Shown one piece after another: positions 13,001 through 24,000 of a stretch of DNA of 47,114 nucleotides. The notes under the pieces were generated by a model. The model searched no databases and was not told the DNA's origin. It saw only the letters and a program-made list of their open reading frames with translations. The first letter of the stretch is position 1. Each line of letters opens with the position of its first letter. The position numbers and the translations under genes are program-made. The stretch is from Ectocarpus siliculosus (Eukaryota > Sar > Phaeophyceae > Ectocarpales > Ectocarpaceae), in assembly GCA_000310025.1 (NCBI GenBank), contig FN648498.1, positions 217,061-264,174 of the forward strand, in the 5' to 3' direction.

Positions 13001-16000
13001 TCGAAACCCCTGCTAAACTTTCACTGGGACGTGCTTCCCCCCGCGAAGATCGAGCGCACGGTCTGGGCGAAGAGGAGGACGGCGGCGGCGGCGGCAGCTG
13101 CCATGGTCGGCGGAGGAAGAGAGGCGTGCGGGTCGCCGCGGACGACGCTGAGCGTAGACGACGCGGAGGTTGAAGAGCTGGAGAAACTGTTTTCCAAGAA
13201 AACGGCAAAGGCGGCGGCGTCTGCCGCCGCCGCAGGGCAGGGAGGGCGTCGGGTTACGCTAGGGGCAGGGACGGGCGGGCCAGGCCTGGGCGGTGCCGCC
13301 GTTGAGGGGAAGGGTCTCGGTGGCTCCTCAGGCGGTGGCCGTGGGGGTGGGGTGGGGCGCGGCGGCGGGGGCGGTGCAGGGGGTAGGGTGAAAAAAGTGA
13401 GCCTGCTGGACGTGAACCGCGGGAACAACGTGGCCATCGGCCTGAAGGCTTTCCGCAGGGTCGGGGACGTGTCGGAGCTCGCGAGACTTGTGTCGGGCCT
13501 GGACCCGAAGGGTGAGAAAGAGTCCTTCGTGTGTTTCGTGTAAGGTTCATCCGTTCCAGGAGTGAGCTCCATTACCGTACCGTCTGTGTGGCACTAGGGG
13601 GTATCGTGTTTGGTTGGTTCGTTACAGGGGTGACATCTCTTTCGCCTCCAGCCCATTACAGTTAAGGCTTCGAACGTGTATCGTGGCCTATTTTAGAGGA
13701 GGATTCTACCTGGTGCTGTCTTTTGGATGCCACCGCCGTTCTATTGCGATGCTCGGCGTGGCTTACAGACCGCTGCATCTCAACGCTTTCCCGTCCGAAG
13801 GGAGAGAGGCATATGCCGCATCCTGGCTCAAGAAACGCAAAACAGGCATTTGCTCTATTCTGTCGCTGACATATGCGCCCAATCGCAAAATACTCCCCCC
13901 TACCGTCCCGTACAGCAACATCCCACCACCCCGGCCGAGGGACGCTTTTACAATTTCGAACCCAACCAACAAACCAAACGACAACACAAAATGTTTTTTC
14001 ATCCGCGTCTTCAACAAAGCAGAGGTCTTGACGACCGAAGATTTGCAAAGGCTGGAGGGGTGCCTCCCCACGGCGCAGGAGCTGAGGACAGTGATGGCCT
14101 TTTCGGGCCCGGCGGCCGCGCTGGGGTCCGCAGAGACCTTCTTCCGCGCGCTCAGGGACACCCCCCGGCCAGCCTCCAAGGTTTCGGCCGTGCTGTTCTC
14201 GAGGCAGTTCTTGGGGTCCGTGGCGGGAGACGCGGAATCGAGGGTGGAAACGCTGAGGATGGTACGTCGGGGGGGCGTGTGGTCGGGAGATCAACGAAGT
14301 GTTTTTGCTGCTGTTTGCGTGTGTGTTGTTTAGTCTGGGGGTGTGATGAACGTCGTTGAAATTCGGGGACTGAGGGAGGGTGCGTGGTAGCCCAGGGGTG
14401 GTTTTTCGGAGATTTCGTGATATTTACGTGCCGAAAGTTTGGTCTGTAGCAGGGGTTCTCCCTCCCCGGGCCGCTTGCCCCATCCCTCGATGGAATTGGT
14501 GCTGGCGTTGGCTTGTTGCGAGACCCGGCCAGGACATTTCGTGCGTGCGTGGTAGTAGTAGCAACGTATGTTTCCGCCGCAAACGTGCATTGCATTGTCC
14601 TGACGAGGATGGCATTTCTCGGGTGTCTGACCGTCGTGCTCAATGGAACCCCGACACCCACCCTTTGCGTTTGTGTTGCCCAAAGGCCTGCGAGGAGGCA
14701 ATGGAGAGCGACCGGCTTGCTGCAGTGTTGGAGAAGGTGCTCGACATCGGAAACCTCTTGAACGAAGGTATGCACCGAGAGATGACGGAAGGCGAAACAA
14801 TTCTGTCTGGCCTTGGGGCCTAGCTTTCCATCGCTGCCGTGAAACCACCACGTTTCTCAAGTGTTGTGGCGATTGCTGCTGTTCTTGTCTGTAGACCCCC
14901 TAGCGAGGGATAACTCCAGTTTCCGCTATTTGAGCATAGCTGAAGACAGCATTAAACTTACGACGCATCCCTGCGTGCTGTCCAACTACAACGCTGGCCC
15001 GGTGTGGGCTAATGGGTGCGCATTTGACTCGTGCGTCGTGGTGATACATTCGTCCATCTCAGGATGAACGTATCAGCCTTTGGGAGTTCCTTTAGAATCG
15101 GTATTATGCCCGCGTCTTCCCTGCTCTTTCACCGGGCGAAGAACAGGGCTTTTTCGTCGCCCTTTGTCCCTTCTGCACCTCTTCGTGTTATCGTGGACCG
15201 CCAAACGCAAGGCTTTCCGCCTACGATCCTTTTTGTTTTGTAACTCGCATTTTTGTTGTTGTGTTTGTTTCGTGATCTGCAGGTACGTACCAGGGCAACG
15301 CCTGCGGCTTCCGCATCTCGTCGCTCCTCAAGCTCAGCCACACCAAGTCCCACTCGGACAAGAAGACCACGGTGCTGCACTACATGGTAAGGACCTTCGC
15401 CGCCAAGGAACGGGCCGCCGCCGCCGCCGCTTCTCCACCCGCGTCCGGCAAGACCCTGAAATCAAAAACTCCTCCGCGTTCGTCCGCGGAGAAGCAGCGC
15501 AGTGCCGCGTGGCCTGGCGGAGCACCGCCGGGGTGTCGCGGCAGCGGTATGAGCGGTGGTGGGACAAGAGCTTCTGGGGTGAGGCGAGAGGTGTCGGGGA
15601 CGTCGTCGGGTGCGGCGTCTCCCGGGGCGGGGGCGTCCCAGCGGGGCGCGGTGACGCCCGCTCGGGGGGGGTCGGCGGTTCGAGCGAACAGTGGTTATCT
15701 TCTTCGTGCCGGCGGCAAGCGGCGGGGTAGCCCGGCGGCGGCGGTGCAGCTAACGCGGGTCGAGGCGCTCGACCTCGAGTCCGAGCTGAAGCACGTGAGA
15801 CAGGCGTCCAAGACTCCGGTGGGGGAGATCATGATAGACGTGAGGCAGGCCAGGAAGGGGCTGAGGCAGGCCAAGGAGGAGCTCGACCGCACCCTCGTTG
15901 AGGAAGAGAAGAAGAAGGAGGAGACCAAGGGAGTAGGAGCTTCGGCTGCCGGCGGCGGTGCCGCTAAGGCAGCGGCGAGCAGGCCGTCTGACGTCTCGGA

Positions 16001-16307
16001 GAGGTCTTGTTCTTCTTCTTTGTCCCCGGCGGCAAGGGGTTCGTCTTCGTCCTCCCTGTCAAGGGAAGGGGAGATCGAGGGTGGCAGCTCCGCCGGCGTC
16101 CGCAAGCTGGCGGCCTTCGTGGAGGAGGCCGAGGCCCGGCTGTCGTCCATCGAGCAGAGGGCGAGGGCGTGCATCGGCCTCTGCAAGGGGCTCGGCGAGT
16201 TCTTCGGGGAAGGGGACGACGAGGCACAGTCGGCTCACATCTTGCGCACCCTCGTTGACTTCATGGATCTCCTGGAGGAGGCTAAGAAAGTCGAGGGCCT
16301 TTGCTGA
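7003..16307 (+). CDS. Formin (FH1-FH2 actin nucleator), eight exons
   Basis: Formins nucleate and processively elongate unbranched actin filaments. Exons: about 7003-7569, 8223-9322, 10188-10776, 11528-11824, 12470-13511, 14023-14261, 14686-14767 and 15283-16307 (TGA). All phases agree, giving about 1,646 residues if the first Met at 7003 is used; the true start is uncertain. Exons 2-3 hold a possible PH-like region, disordered Gly/Ser tracts aside. Exon 4 is a basic coiled coil. Exon 5 opens with GLPDGAIRQKMTMDD, resembling a short motif of WASH-complex subunit 3, then the FH1 proline runs (12727-12830). FH2 starts with LLNFHWDVLPP at about 13015 and includes NVAIGLKAF, EVLTTEDLQRLEGCLP, VLDIGNLLNEG and the GNACGFRISSLLKL region. 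A Gly-rich insert (13240-13390) interrupts early FH2. Intron 2 appears to be GC-AG, and intron 6 uses an AAG acceptor. Confidence 0.9.
11352..11487 (+). repeat. 100-bp direct duplication with CA-rich tract in formin intron 3
   Basis: The segment starting TCAGCCGGGTA at 11352 is repeated with a few changes at 11452, exactly 100 bp on. Each copy runs into a CA-rich stretch. The second copy ends about 40 nt before the exon-4 acceptor at 11527. Confidence 0.8.
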
Positions 16308-16481
16308 TGGTCATCAGGGATGGCCTTTGCTCCGCGGTTTTGTGTTTTTCGCTGCTGTTTTTCGTCGTGCTTGACGACCATGTTTGCAACTGTTTTTGAG
16401 TTTTGTACGAAGGAGGGACGAGGAACCAGGGCATGCGCATCTCCGCTGCGATTCGTGAGCATCGCTCTATCTAGTGCAAGC

Positions 16482-16775
16482 AGTGGTGTCATGAATTCCC
16501 GACCTCGCTTGGCTTCCAAGATTCCTAGTGACCTTTTTTCAATGCGCGTTTTGCTTCCACCAGCTTTCCTTTATGTCGAAGGCGTTCCTTTTGCTCTCTG
16601 TCAGTGCTTTCTTTGGCTTCCTCCACTACTGCTGTTATCCCTCCTGTGTTTTCCGGCTGGTTGTGAGAGTTTTCAATACCAGGGAAATACGTCCGTATTG
16701 GGTGCTCATAAGCTAGAACCTGCAACAGGGCAAGCCGACAGAGCAAGTTCCGAACTGCGACTTCGAGGCCAGGAG
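16482..16775 (-). pseudogene. Relic of the 5' end of the TPR-PARP gene
   Basis: On the minus strand this matches the start of the gene at 34280, including sequence upstream of its ATG. Shared bases include GACCTCGCTT-GCTTCCAAGATTCC (16501-16524 against 34167 on) and TTCCGAACTGCGA-TTCGAG (about 16748 against 34396). The peptide ERLRHKGKLVEAKRALK corresponds to QRLRQDGKLAEAERVLK of the intact gene, then the frame shifts and LEAKRGRE continues in another frame near 16519. Similarity fades below about 16482, so the later TPRs and the PARP domain are absent. It lies tail-to-tail about 175 bp beyond the formin stop. I infer a truncated, frameshifted duplicate. Confidence 0.75.
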
Positions 16776-17830
16776 CTACACTGTGTACTTACTGTCTACA
16801 GAATCAACATCAGGAACAAAATGTACTTATTTTTGACGACATGCACCCGAACATCGTCCATCGGTGCGAGGAGGGAGCATCATATGAATGATGGGTACTG
16901 CTGTTGATGGGATGCCGTTTGTGTGCGTTGATGCTGTTTCCTGTGTGGTGTGCAGTCAGCAAACAACAGTCAGTATAGGTACAGCAAGCAGTACACCGTT
17001 GATGGTTGATCATATTTTTTTGGTTCCACTGCTGTCGACGAAATGTGGCGTTTCGTGTACGAACTTACGAACTCGTCATCTCGTCCTGTGTGATGAGTGA
17101 TGCGTGATGGTCACGGAATGCAGACTTCCTCATACGCTAGTCGGCAGAAAACGGCCTCATTCTTCGCGTGATGAGTGAGTGTCGAACAGCGCACGTCGTA
17201 TAGAGGTGCTCTGTATGACCTAGCAGCGATGTACGTTTGGAAAATGGCCAACAGCAGTAGTGCTACATAGCGTCGTTGAGTATGGAGGTCGTTTGTGTCC
17301 GAATTTTCAACCGAGTCCTATCAGTACTGCTGAAGCATGTTTTTCGCCTTTGACTTGATTTCGAAACGAAGCGGAGGAATGAGTTCGAGCCAGAACAACA
17401 ACGCAAGCAAAGTCCTTTTCCCACCCTTTCATCGGCACACAAGTGGGTGCGAACTGATGGGGTTAGTATTCTCACCAGTTTGCCATGTCTATCTACTGCT
17501 GTTAGAGTCTCTGCTGTTGGAGTCTCGTCTCGGACCTGGTTTGCGCTGATATCGGACACGAACACGCCGAGTCGGAAGGTAGAGAGGCCGAACCCTCGGC
17601 CGCGGTTCCTTACTGATCAACAAGGTGGGTCAGAAGTCTATCTCGACAACGGTCTACTGTAGTTTGGGGGGCAGTAGACGACAATCGGTTGCTGAATCCG
17701 CTCATTGGCAGTGCCTTGGCAGTGCCCGCAGACATTATATTTCCCGCGTCTGCGGAGAAGCACGCAAGAGGAATATCCGCGATTCCGCGATTCCGCGACA
17801 TCATTAGCATCAAACCGACAACGAATTCAT
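16776..17830. other. Intergenic region, no gene recognised
   Basis: No supported gene. Short frames on both strands lack motifs. Near the end, 17781-17803 holds three tandem copies of TTCCGCGA-like 8-mers. A comparable run of GCGATCTG-like repeats precedes the second zinc-finger PARP gene at 36088-36115, so both may belong to related upstream regions. Confidence 0.4.
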
Positions 17831-17934
17831 GATTGGCCGAAAGCAACGGTCCCGTCGGCATAAATCAAATCTATCAAAACTATCGTGAGTTTTGATTGGC
17901 CGGCATCAACGGTCCCGTCGGCATATCTATTTTG
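17831..17934 (+). promoter_or_regulatory. Duplicated upstream motif of zinc-finger PARP gene 1 with TATA-like stretch
   Basis: GATTGG followed 15 nt later (start to start) by ACGGTCCCGTCGGCATA occurs twice, at 17831-17862 and 17894-17925. GATTGG contains an inverted CCAAT box. The second copy runs into ATATCTATTTTG, a TATA-like stretch about 100 bp before the ATG at 18024. The same arrangement stands before the paralogue at 36178-36216, where it reads ATATATATTTTTT. Conservation of this block amid diverged flanks suggests a core promoter or factor site. Confidence 0.6.
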
Positions 17935-18023
17935 TCTCCGAGCACTTGCGTATCGTGTGCAATCGCGCATTGCGCCGAAGAGAGGGAACACCTGCGTCGA
18001 GACCGCAGGCTGCGGTCCTCGGG

Positions 18024-21000
18024 ATGGGCGCCAAGGAGAGTAAACCCGTGTTGTGCGGCCTCCCAGGGTGTACACGGCCTTGCTACGATGATGGGCGCGT
18101 TGTCTACGAATTCTGTGGGCGTACTCATGCTACACAAGCAGCGTCCAGCGGACTCATCGACGGTCGGCGCTCCCAAACCGGGCCCACTTGTCAGGTGAGA
18201 CCCTTACAGGATATACTACGGGATATCGAAGCCAGTTGTAGTAGGAGTCGGTACTTTGTGATCAGTGCAACCTGTGCAAGTTGTGTGGGCGACGAAAAGT
18301 CGATTCGAAATTCTGGGAAGAAACTGGCGCACTGCTGTTGGCTGATTGATTGATTGAACTTATTTCAAACGTCATACAATACGAACAACTTCGACCAGTT
18401 TCGGTGTTGGTACGAGCAAAACGAAGCAACATATCGGCTGCGGTCTCCTCTTCCATCGAACAGCGCGTGTAGCGGGTGAAAGTCTAGTGATTGCAGCAAA
18501 AATATTTGTCGGGAAGTTTCGAGGGTATCAATTCAAGACAATATTGTGTTCCTGTCACATAGATAAGTGGAGCATCATGCAATCTTGAATCCGGATCGTC
18601 CGCGCTGCTGCTACTTCTCATTGCCATATCACTATATCACTACACTAGTGGACACTTGCTGCTGATGTTGGCATTCTTGCCTTTCTAAATGATAGAAAGT
18701 GACCTATTTTTTTTTCCGGTCAACGAATTAATGCTTGCCCCGCCCCGTGTTCAACGTCTCCTACACTTTCTACAGTTTCTCAAACGACCTATGGGACTCC
18801 CATGGGTGACCCACGGGTGACCCATGGGCCGCCCATGGGCACCCTGTTAGGCCCATGGGCATGCCCATGAGCGTGCTCATGGGTAGTCCGCGGACAGCCC
18901 ATGGGCGGCCCATGGGCGGCCCATGAGAGCCCTTGAACCAAACCAGTATACTCCTTAACAATAGAATAACTGCTTTGGGACGGGCACTATAGCGGCTAAT
19001 AATAACCCTAACGTTAACCGTAACCCTAGCCCCAACCCCACACGATACGTGCTGGGTTGATATGCCAGTGGCTAAGTTCTAGGTTGATATGCCGGTGGGG
19101 AAGTTCTAGGTTGATACGCCGGTGGCGAAGTTCTAGGTTCAAGTGCCCATGGACGACCCATGGGTGGCCCACGGGCGGTTTAACAAAACTGTCAATAGTG
19201 TGGGAGATAATGTTGAACCCACCTACAGTAATGTACTTGCCATGCTACGAGTGTGTCTCACAACGGTGACGCGTGTCCAGAGGTACACTCAGCAATGTCA
19301 ATCCCTTGACCAGGAGATGGTACAGGCAATCAGTGGGAGAGCGCGAAAATCTGAAGTCACGGCCTCCCCCGGCCAAAGAGATCTCGTAGCCAAAGCAAAA
19401 ATCCCCAGCGCAACGAAAAAAAAGCAAATCGAAGCTTTCAAATCAAGTTCATTGGAAGAAAAGCTATAACATGATTTGGAGTTGAAATTGCCTTTGGCAC
19501 AGACGCAACGTGCATCAACCCCGGGCTACTGAGGCACGCTGGGAAGCGACGTATCACGGGAGTCTGTAGTTCTGGCGGTAATGTTATCCGCGGCAACGAG
19601 AAGCCACGGGAACGACTTGGGCGTGTTAACAGTAAGAGCAAGCATTTGGTAGCGGTAACTGTTGTATGAGAACGAAACGTGTTGTAGAGCGCCGAGGACA
19701 GACCTGGATTTTTCATGTACCGGAACTGATAGGGGTACGAGGGCGAGAAGCACGCGAAAACAAGTCACATTCTTCTTGTACGCAGAGGAGGGTCTCATGC
19801 TTGCGACCCTGTCACCCTTTGTCTACCAACGCAATTCCTTCGGTGTATATCCCCCCCCCGTTGAGCACGTTGCGTGTAGTCGTGGTGAATACGGTTCATG
19901 GGGATAACATCTGTGAACAAGTTGATAAATTCCAAAAGTCGATGTGCTCGAACGGTCTGTGTGACGTGGCGCCGTTGAATACCGAATATGCTGTTGAAGG
20001 AAAGGAAGCCCCACAGCAGAGGTGTCGTCGCTGGCGGCAAAGAAACAACTGTACAGGTTCGCCGCTCAGATAGGACGAGGATACTTAATAACGGACTATC
20101 GTCGTGCAATCGATGTGTTCGTTGTCTGAAGGCAATTGATGATGATGCCGTTGTTTCAGCGATATATATGCGAAGGCTGCAGTATGCCGTCAAGATGCTT
20201 CGAAGAAGAATAGATGCAGGGATGTGCCAGGGCAGCATCCACGTTATTTTAGGTGGTTTTGCAGGATCACGAACATGAAGACAAAGGAAACACCAACAAC
20301 TCGGATGTCTTGGTTGGTCCTTACTCGAAACGGTTGTGTGACTCTCTCCTCGTCGCTGTTGCTGGGTGCAATGTTACGCTGGCGGCAGTCGATATTGCGG
20401 TTGCGAACATACACACAAAAACCAGTGGGTACTCTCGTCCCATCCTGCCGTGGGAGTCTGCTATGCGCCGGTTGCAGCTTTCTGACTGCAAGGTTGAGCG
20501 GCGGTTTTCGTTCCGTGCCCCGAAAGCGCTGTGAATATCAAACATTGCTCGAAAAGACATGGCGCCAAGTAAGCGCTACGTTTCATGGGGGTCACTGATT
20601 CGCGAAGACGCCAAGCCCAACCTCAATCTTCCGCTGGTTGAATGAACCTGATTCCAAACAACGTTCTACCGACTGAGAACGCGTAGAGTAGAGACGACCG
20701 CCTTCCAGTTTTCACATTGGCACGACCAGAATAAAGCAAGATGTCGGCTGAGGTCTCTTTCATCGAGCAACTGGTGTAGTCAGTATATATTGATGAGTTG
20801 GCTTCCGTGTAGTGCATAAAAGTTTCCCGAAGCCTCCTGAACGCCTGCCACTGATCAATGGTCAGAGTAGAGAAGCACAACGTTTCTAGGGCTGCTTAAA
20901 GATCCTCACGACCGCAATGTGATTCTACCCCTGATAGTTTCGTTGACTACAAGAAGAGTGCGCATAGAGTAGTGCAAGCATGTTTCGACAAGTCTCTTTG

Positions 21001-24000
21001 TATGGTTCAATATCAACGCAACCCCCTGATATAGTTAATATCGTAATGCGCTATATGCGCGTTGTTTGTTCTGCTTGTTTTTTCCGCTCGCAAGCTGCAT
21101 GGGTGCTCGAGACCACGTTTCTTTGATTCAGCCAAGAATTTGATGCACGACTTCTGCTCGAAGAGTCACGCCAAAGAGGCTCGTGCCAAAGGGCAGTCGA
21201 TACACTCGGGTGATGGCATGGGGGCTTCCAAGCGCAAGCGAGCGAGCTGTTCTCAGAACGGTTCTCATGATCCCGCCACCAGTCTCGTAAGTGCTGACTA
21301 ACATGGGCTCTTTGAAGAGCTCTTTGTATCATGCCGATACTGCTGTTACTGCGTTTCAAGTGAGCGGTGTGGTTGGCGGCCGGATCGAAGAAAACCTGTC
21401 GGAGTGCGTACTTTCGCATGGAGAGAAGGTCATTGGGTCGTCTCCTTACCGGAAACCAGCCGTTCTATTAAGTGCATGAGCATTATGTATGTGTGCCCCT
21501 GCCATATATATGTGCGCAGGCAGAGACCCAAAACATGTCTTGTGAGCATTTGCTGAAGTCCCCCTGCGCCCCCCACCGTATTCGAAGTCCCTTGTAGTAG
21601 GTGGTGCCTGCCGAATTCGAAAGGTTTGGGTAGCCGGGATATGCCCAATTACACCATGGCATATCTGGTTTGGCATAGCAAGGATGATGACCAGCGGTTG
21701 GTTCGTTCTTGTGAAACGTAGCCTGAGACCCCCGAAAACCCGACTAGCGCATGCGTTTACATGAGCACGCTCCCCCCGCCGCCGCATGGGCTCATCCTCT
21801 TTTTGGCGACACCCCAAGGAGTCTGACGTCTCCACCAAACGTCACAAGGCACACGCTAGTGCCCTGGGAAAGGGAATGGCGGGAACGCAGTCCCACGTCG
21901 AGCAGATCTTCCGGGGTGGAACCACCGGCGCTACCGACTTCGTGCTGAGTGCTCTTTCGAAAGCCCATCCTCAGTACCCGTCGCTCTGCCATCAATTTGT
22001 CTGCAAGTGGCTCAAGCCTGGTGTGCCTCGTGTCCTGAGGATTTTGGAAGTGAAGGTGAGTTTGTGAGCGAGAAGGATGGGAAACAGCATACGTGTAAGT
22101 TTTCAACGTGTCTTTAATGCACTCTCTGCCTTTCCGCACAGCAGTTGATTGTTTGCAGACTTGATATCTTTCGTAGGACAGCAAGCGAAGCCGAGTTCAG
22201 GGTTGGGGAGGTCCAACCTTTAGAATTTTGGTCTTGATGAAGCCTTCAGAGAATCCTAGGGCATGCTCCCAGCAATTCAGTAAGTGAGGCTGCGGCTACA
22301 GTAGTGCTCGCGATGAAGATTACACGTTACTCTGACTAGGGTCATCAACGAATGTACCCACTGCAGAGCACCATCACAACCACGGTATTGATCATCCTGG
22401 GTGGCCTCTACTGTGTAAATATTATCTGACTAATCCGATGTTGATACCTCATTCATCCCGGTGTCCTCCCACGCATGTGACGAAGGCGATCAGGCAGAAG
22501 GAACATTGACGACCCCACTCGTGTTTTTTTCAGCCTAATGTTTATTCGGGAGAGTTCATAAATCCATCACGGTTGGTTGCTCAATGCCCGATAAACAAAC
22601 GGAGAACAGACCGTCGCATTCACACTGCAGGTACCAGACGACATCTATCAAAAGACTGTCTGCTACAAGAAGGCCAAGGGCAATGTTCGGCGTCGCTTTC
22701 ACGGCACCTCGTGCTCTGCACAGTGCAATTTCTTCGTCGACTTAAAAGTGAGCAACCATGACCCCGAACGTGATTCCTCCGTGCAAAACGCATCAGCCAC
22801 CGGCCACAGCTGCTGCAGCGAAGACAGCTTGTCCTTTCACTCGGCATCATCATGTTCCGATGCCAAAGTGTCTTCGTCCGCTTGTCATCGTATTGTCTTT
22901 CCTCCTCTCAAAGACCTGGTAGCATTACTGTGTTGCGGAGTTGTCTTACAGGGTTGTTTGACAGTATGCAACGCATATGCAGGATTTTTTGGTCTCTTGT
23001 GCCTTCCTTCTATGTGCACAGCTCTAGTACCTTTGTTTGTCGGGGCACACTTCGTAGGGTAATCCCTGCAGCAGCAAGGCTTGCAACGTGTGCAACATCT
23101 GCACCAACGGCTTCGTGATGCAAGGGAACGTCGGAGAAACCGCGAAATCGACAGGCTACCGCCTGCGATACGGAGATGGCCTCTACTTCAGCAGCGTGTC
23201 TGGAAAGTCTAACGACTACGCCCAGAAGTCCGAGAAAGTGAGATTCGTATATTGGTGCCTAGGTGTAGGTAGTCGACACCAGAAACTTCGAACGTGCACA
23301 ACAAATATGTTTTCCACACCTATGTACCCAATTTTATATTTTGGCCAATTTGGGGCGGGAAGGTACGAAATCATCGCCCCCCCTCCCAAACGCCTACCAT
23401 ACAAATGTCAATATGCCAAAGATACACCGTGTAGGGGCCTATAGGGCATCTGCGTACCACCTATAGCTATGCACTCGTACGCCCTCGCTGCGCCGCTTTA
23501 CTGGGTACGACACCGGAGGGGTAGAGGTAGGGGGAGGAGTTGTAGGAGGAGGAGGAGGAGGGGGAGGAGGAGGAGGAGCCGCACGAAAGCTCGTAGGAGC
23601 GTGAACAGGGTATCCCACAATTCCGGTAGTTTTGAAAAATTGCCCATGGGCAGCCCATGGTGTGCACTTCATGGGCTGCCCACGAACCATGGGCAGCCCA
23701 TGGACTGTCAATAAAGTGCCCTTCAACCGGAACCAGCGCACTCAAAAACAATCGATGTGTGCTTTGGAAGGGGAAAAATACCGACAAAAATCCCAAGCGT
23801 TAACCCCAACCCTAGCCCCAAGTTCACACAATACGTGCTAGTTTGTCGCTGGGTGGCGGAGTTCCAGCTTGATCTGCCGGTGGCTAGTTTCTAGGTTGAT
23901 ATGCCGGTGGCGAAGTTCTAGGTTGACGCTGGGCACTTCGTGGGCAGTTCATGGGCTGCCGATGGGTGGTATAACAAAAATCTCAGTAGGGTGGGAGATC

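Noticed and set aside
13021-13572. Minus-strand Pro/Ala-rich frame opposite the FH2 start
   Set aside because: It is a composition artefact of the formin exon on the other strand.
18770-18961. Small minus-strand frame with PWAAHG-like repeats, also seen at 23439-23741
   Set aside because: It is a translation of the CCCATGGGC word array in the TIR elements, not a conserved protein.
18990-19035. Telomere-like CCCTAAC/AACCCTA bases as an internal telomere
   Set aside because: Only a few degenerate units are present, and they recur at the same place in element B, so they belong to the mobile element.
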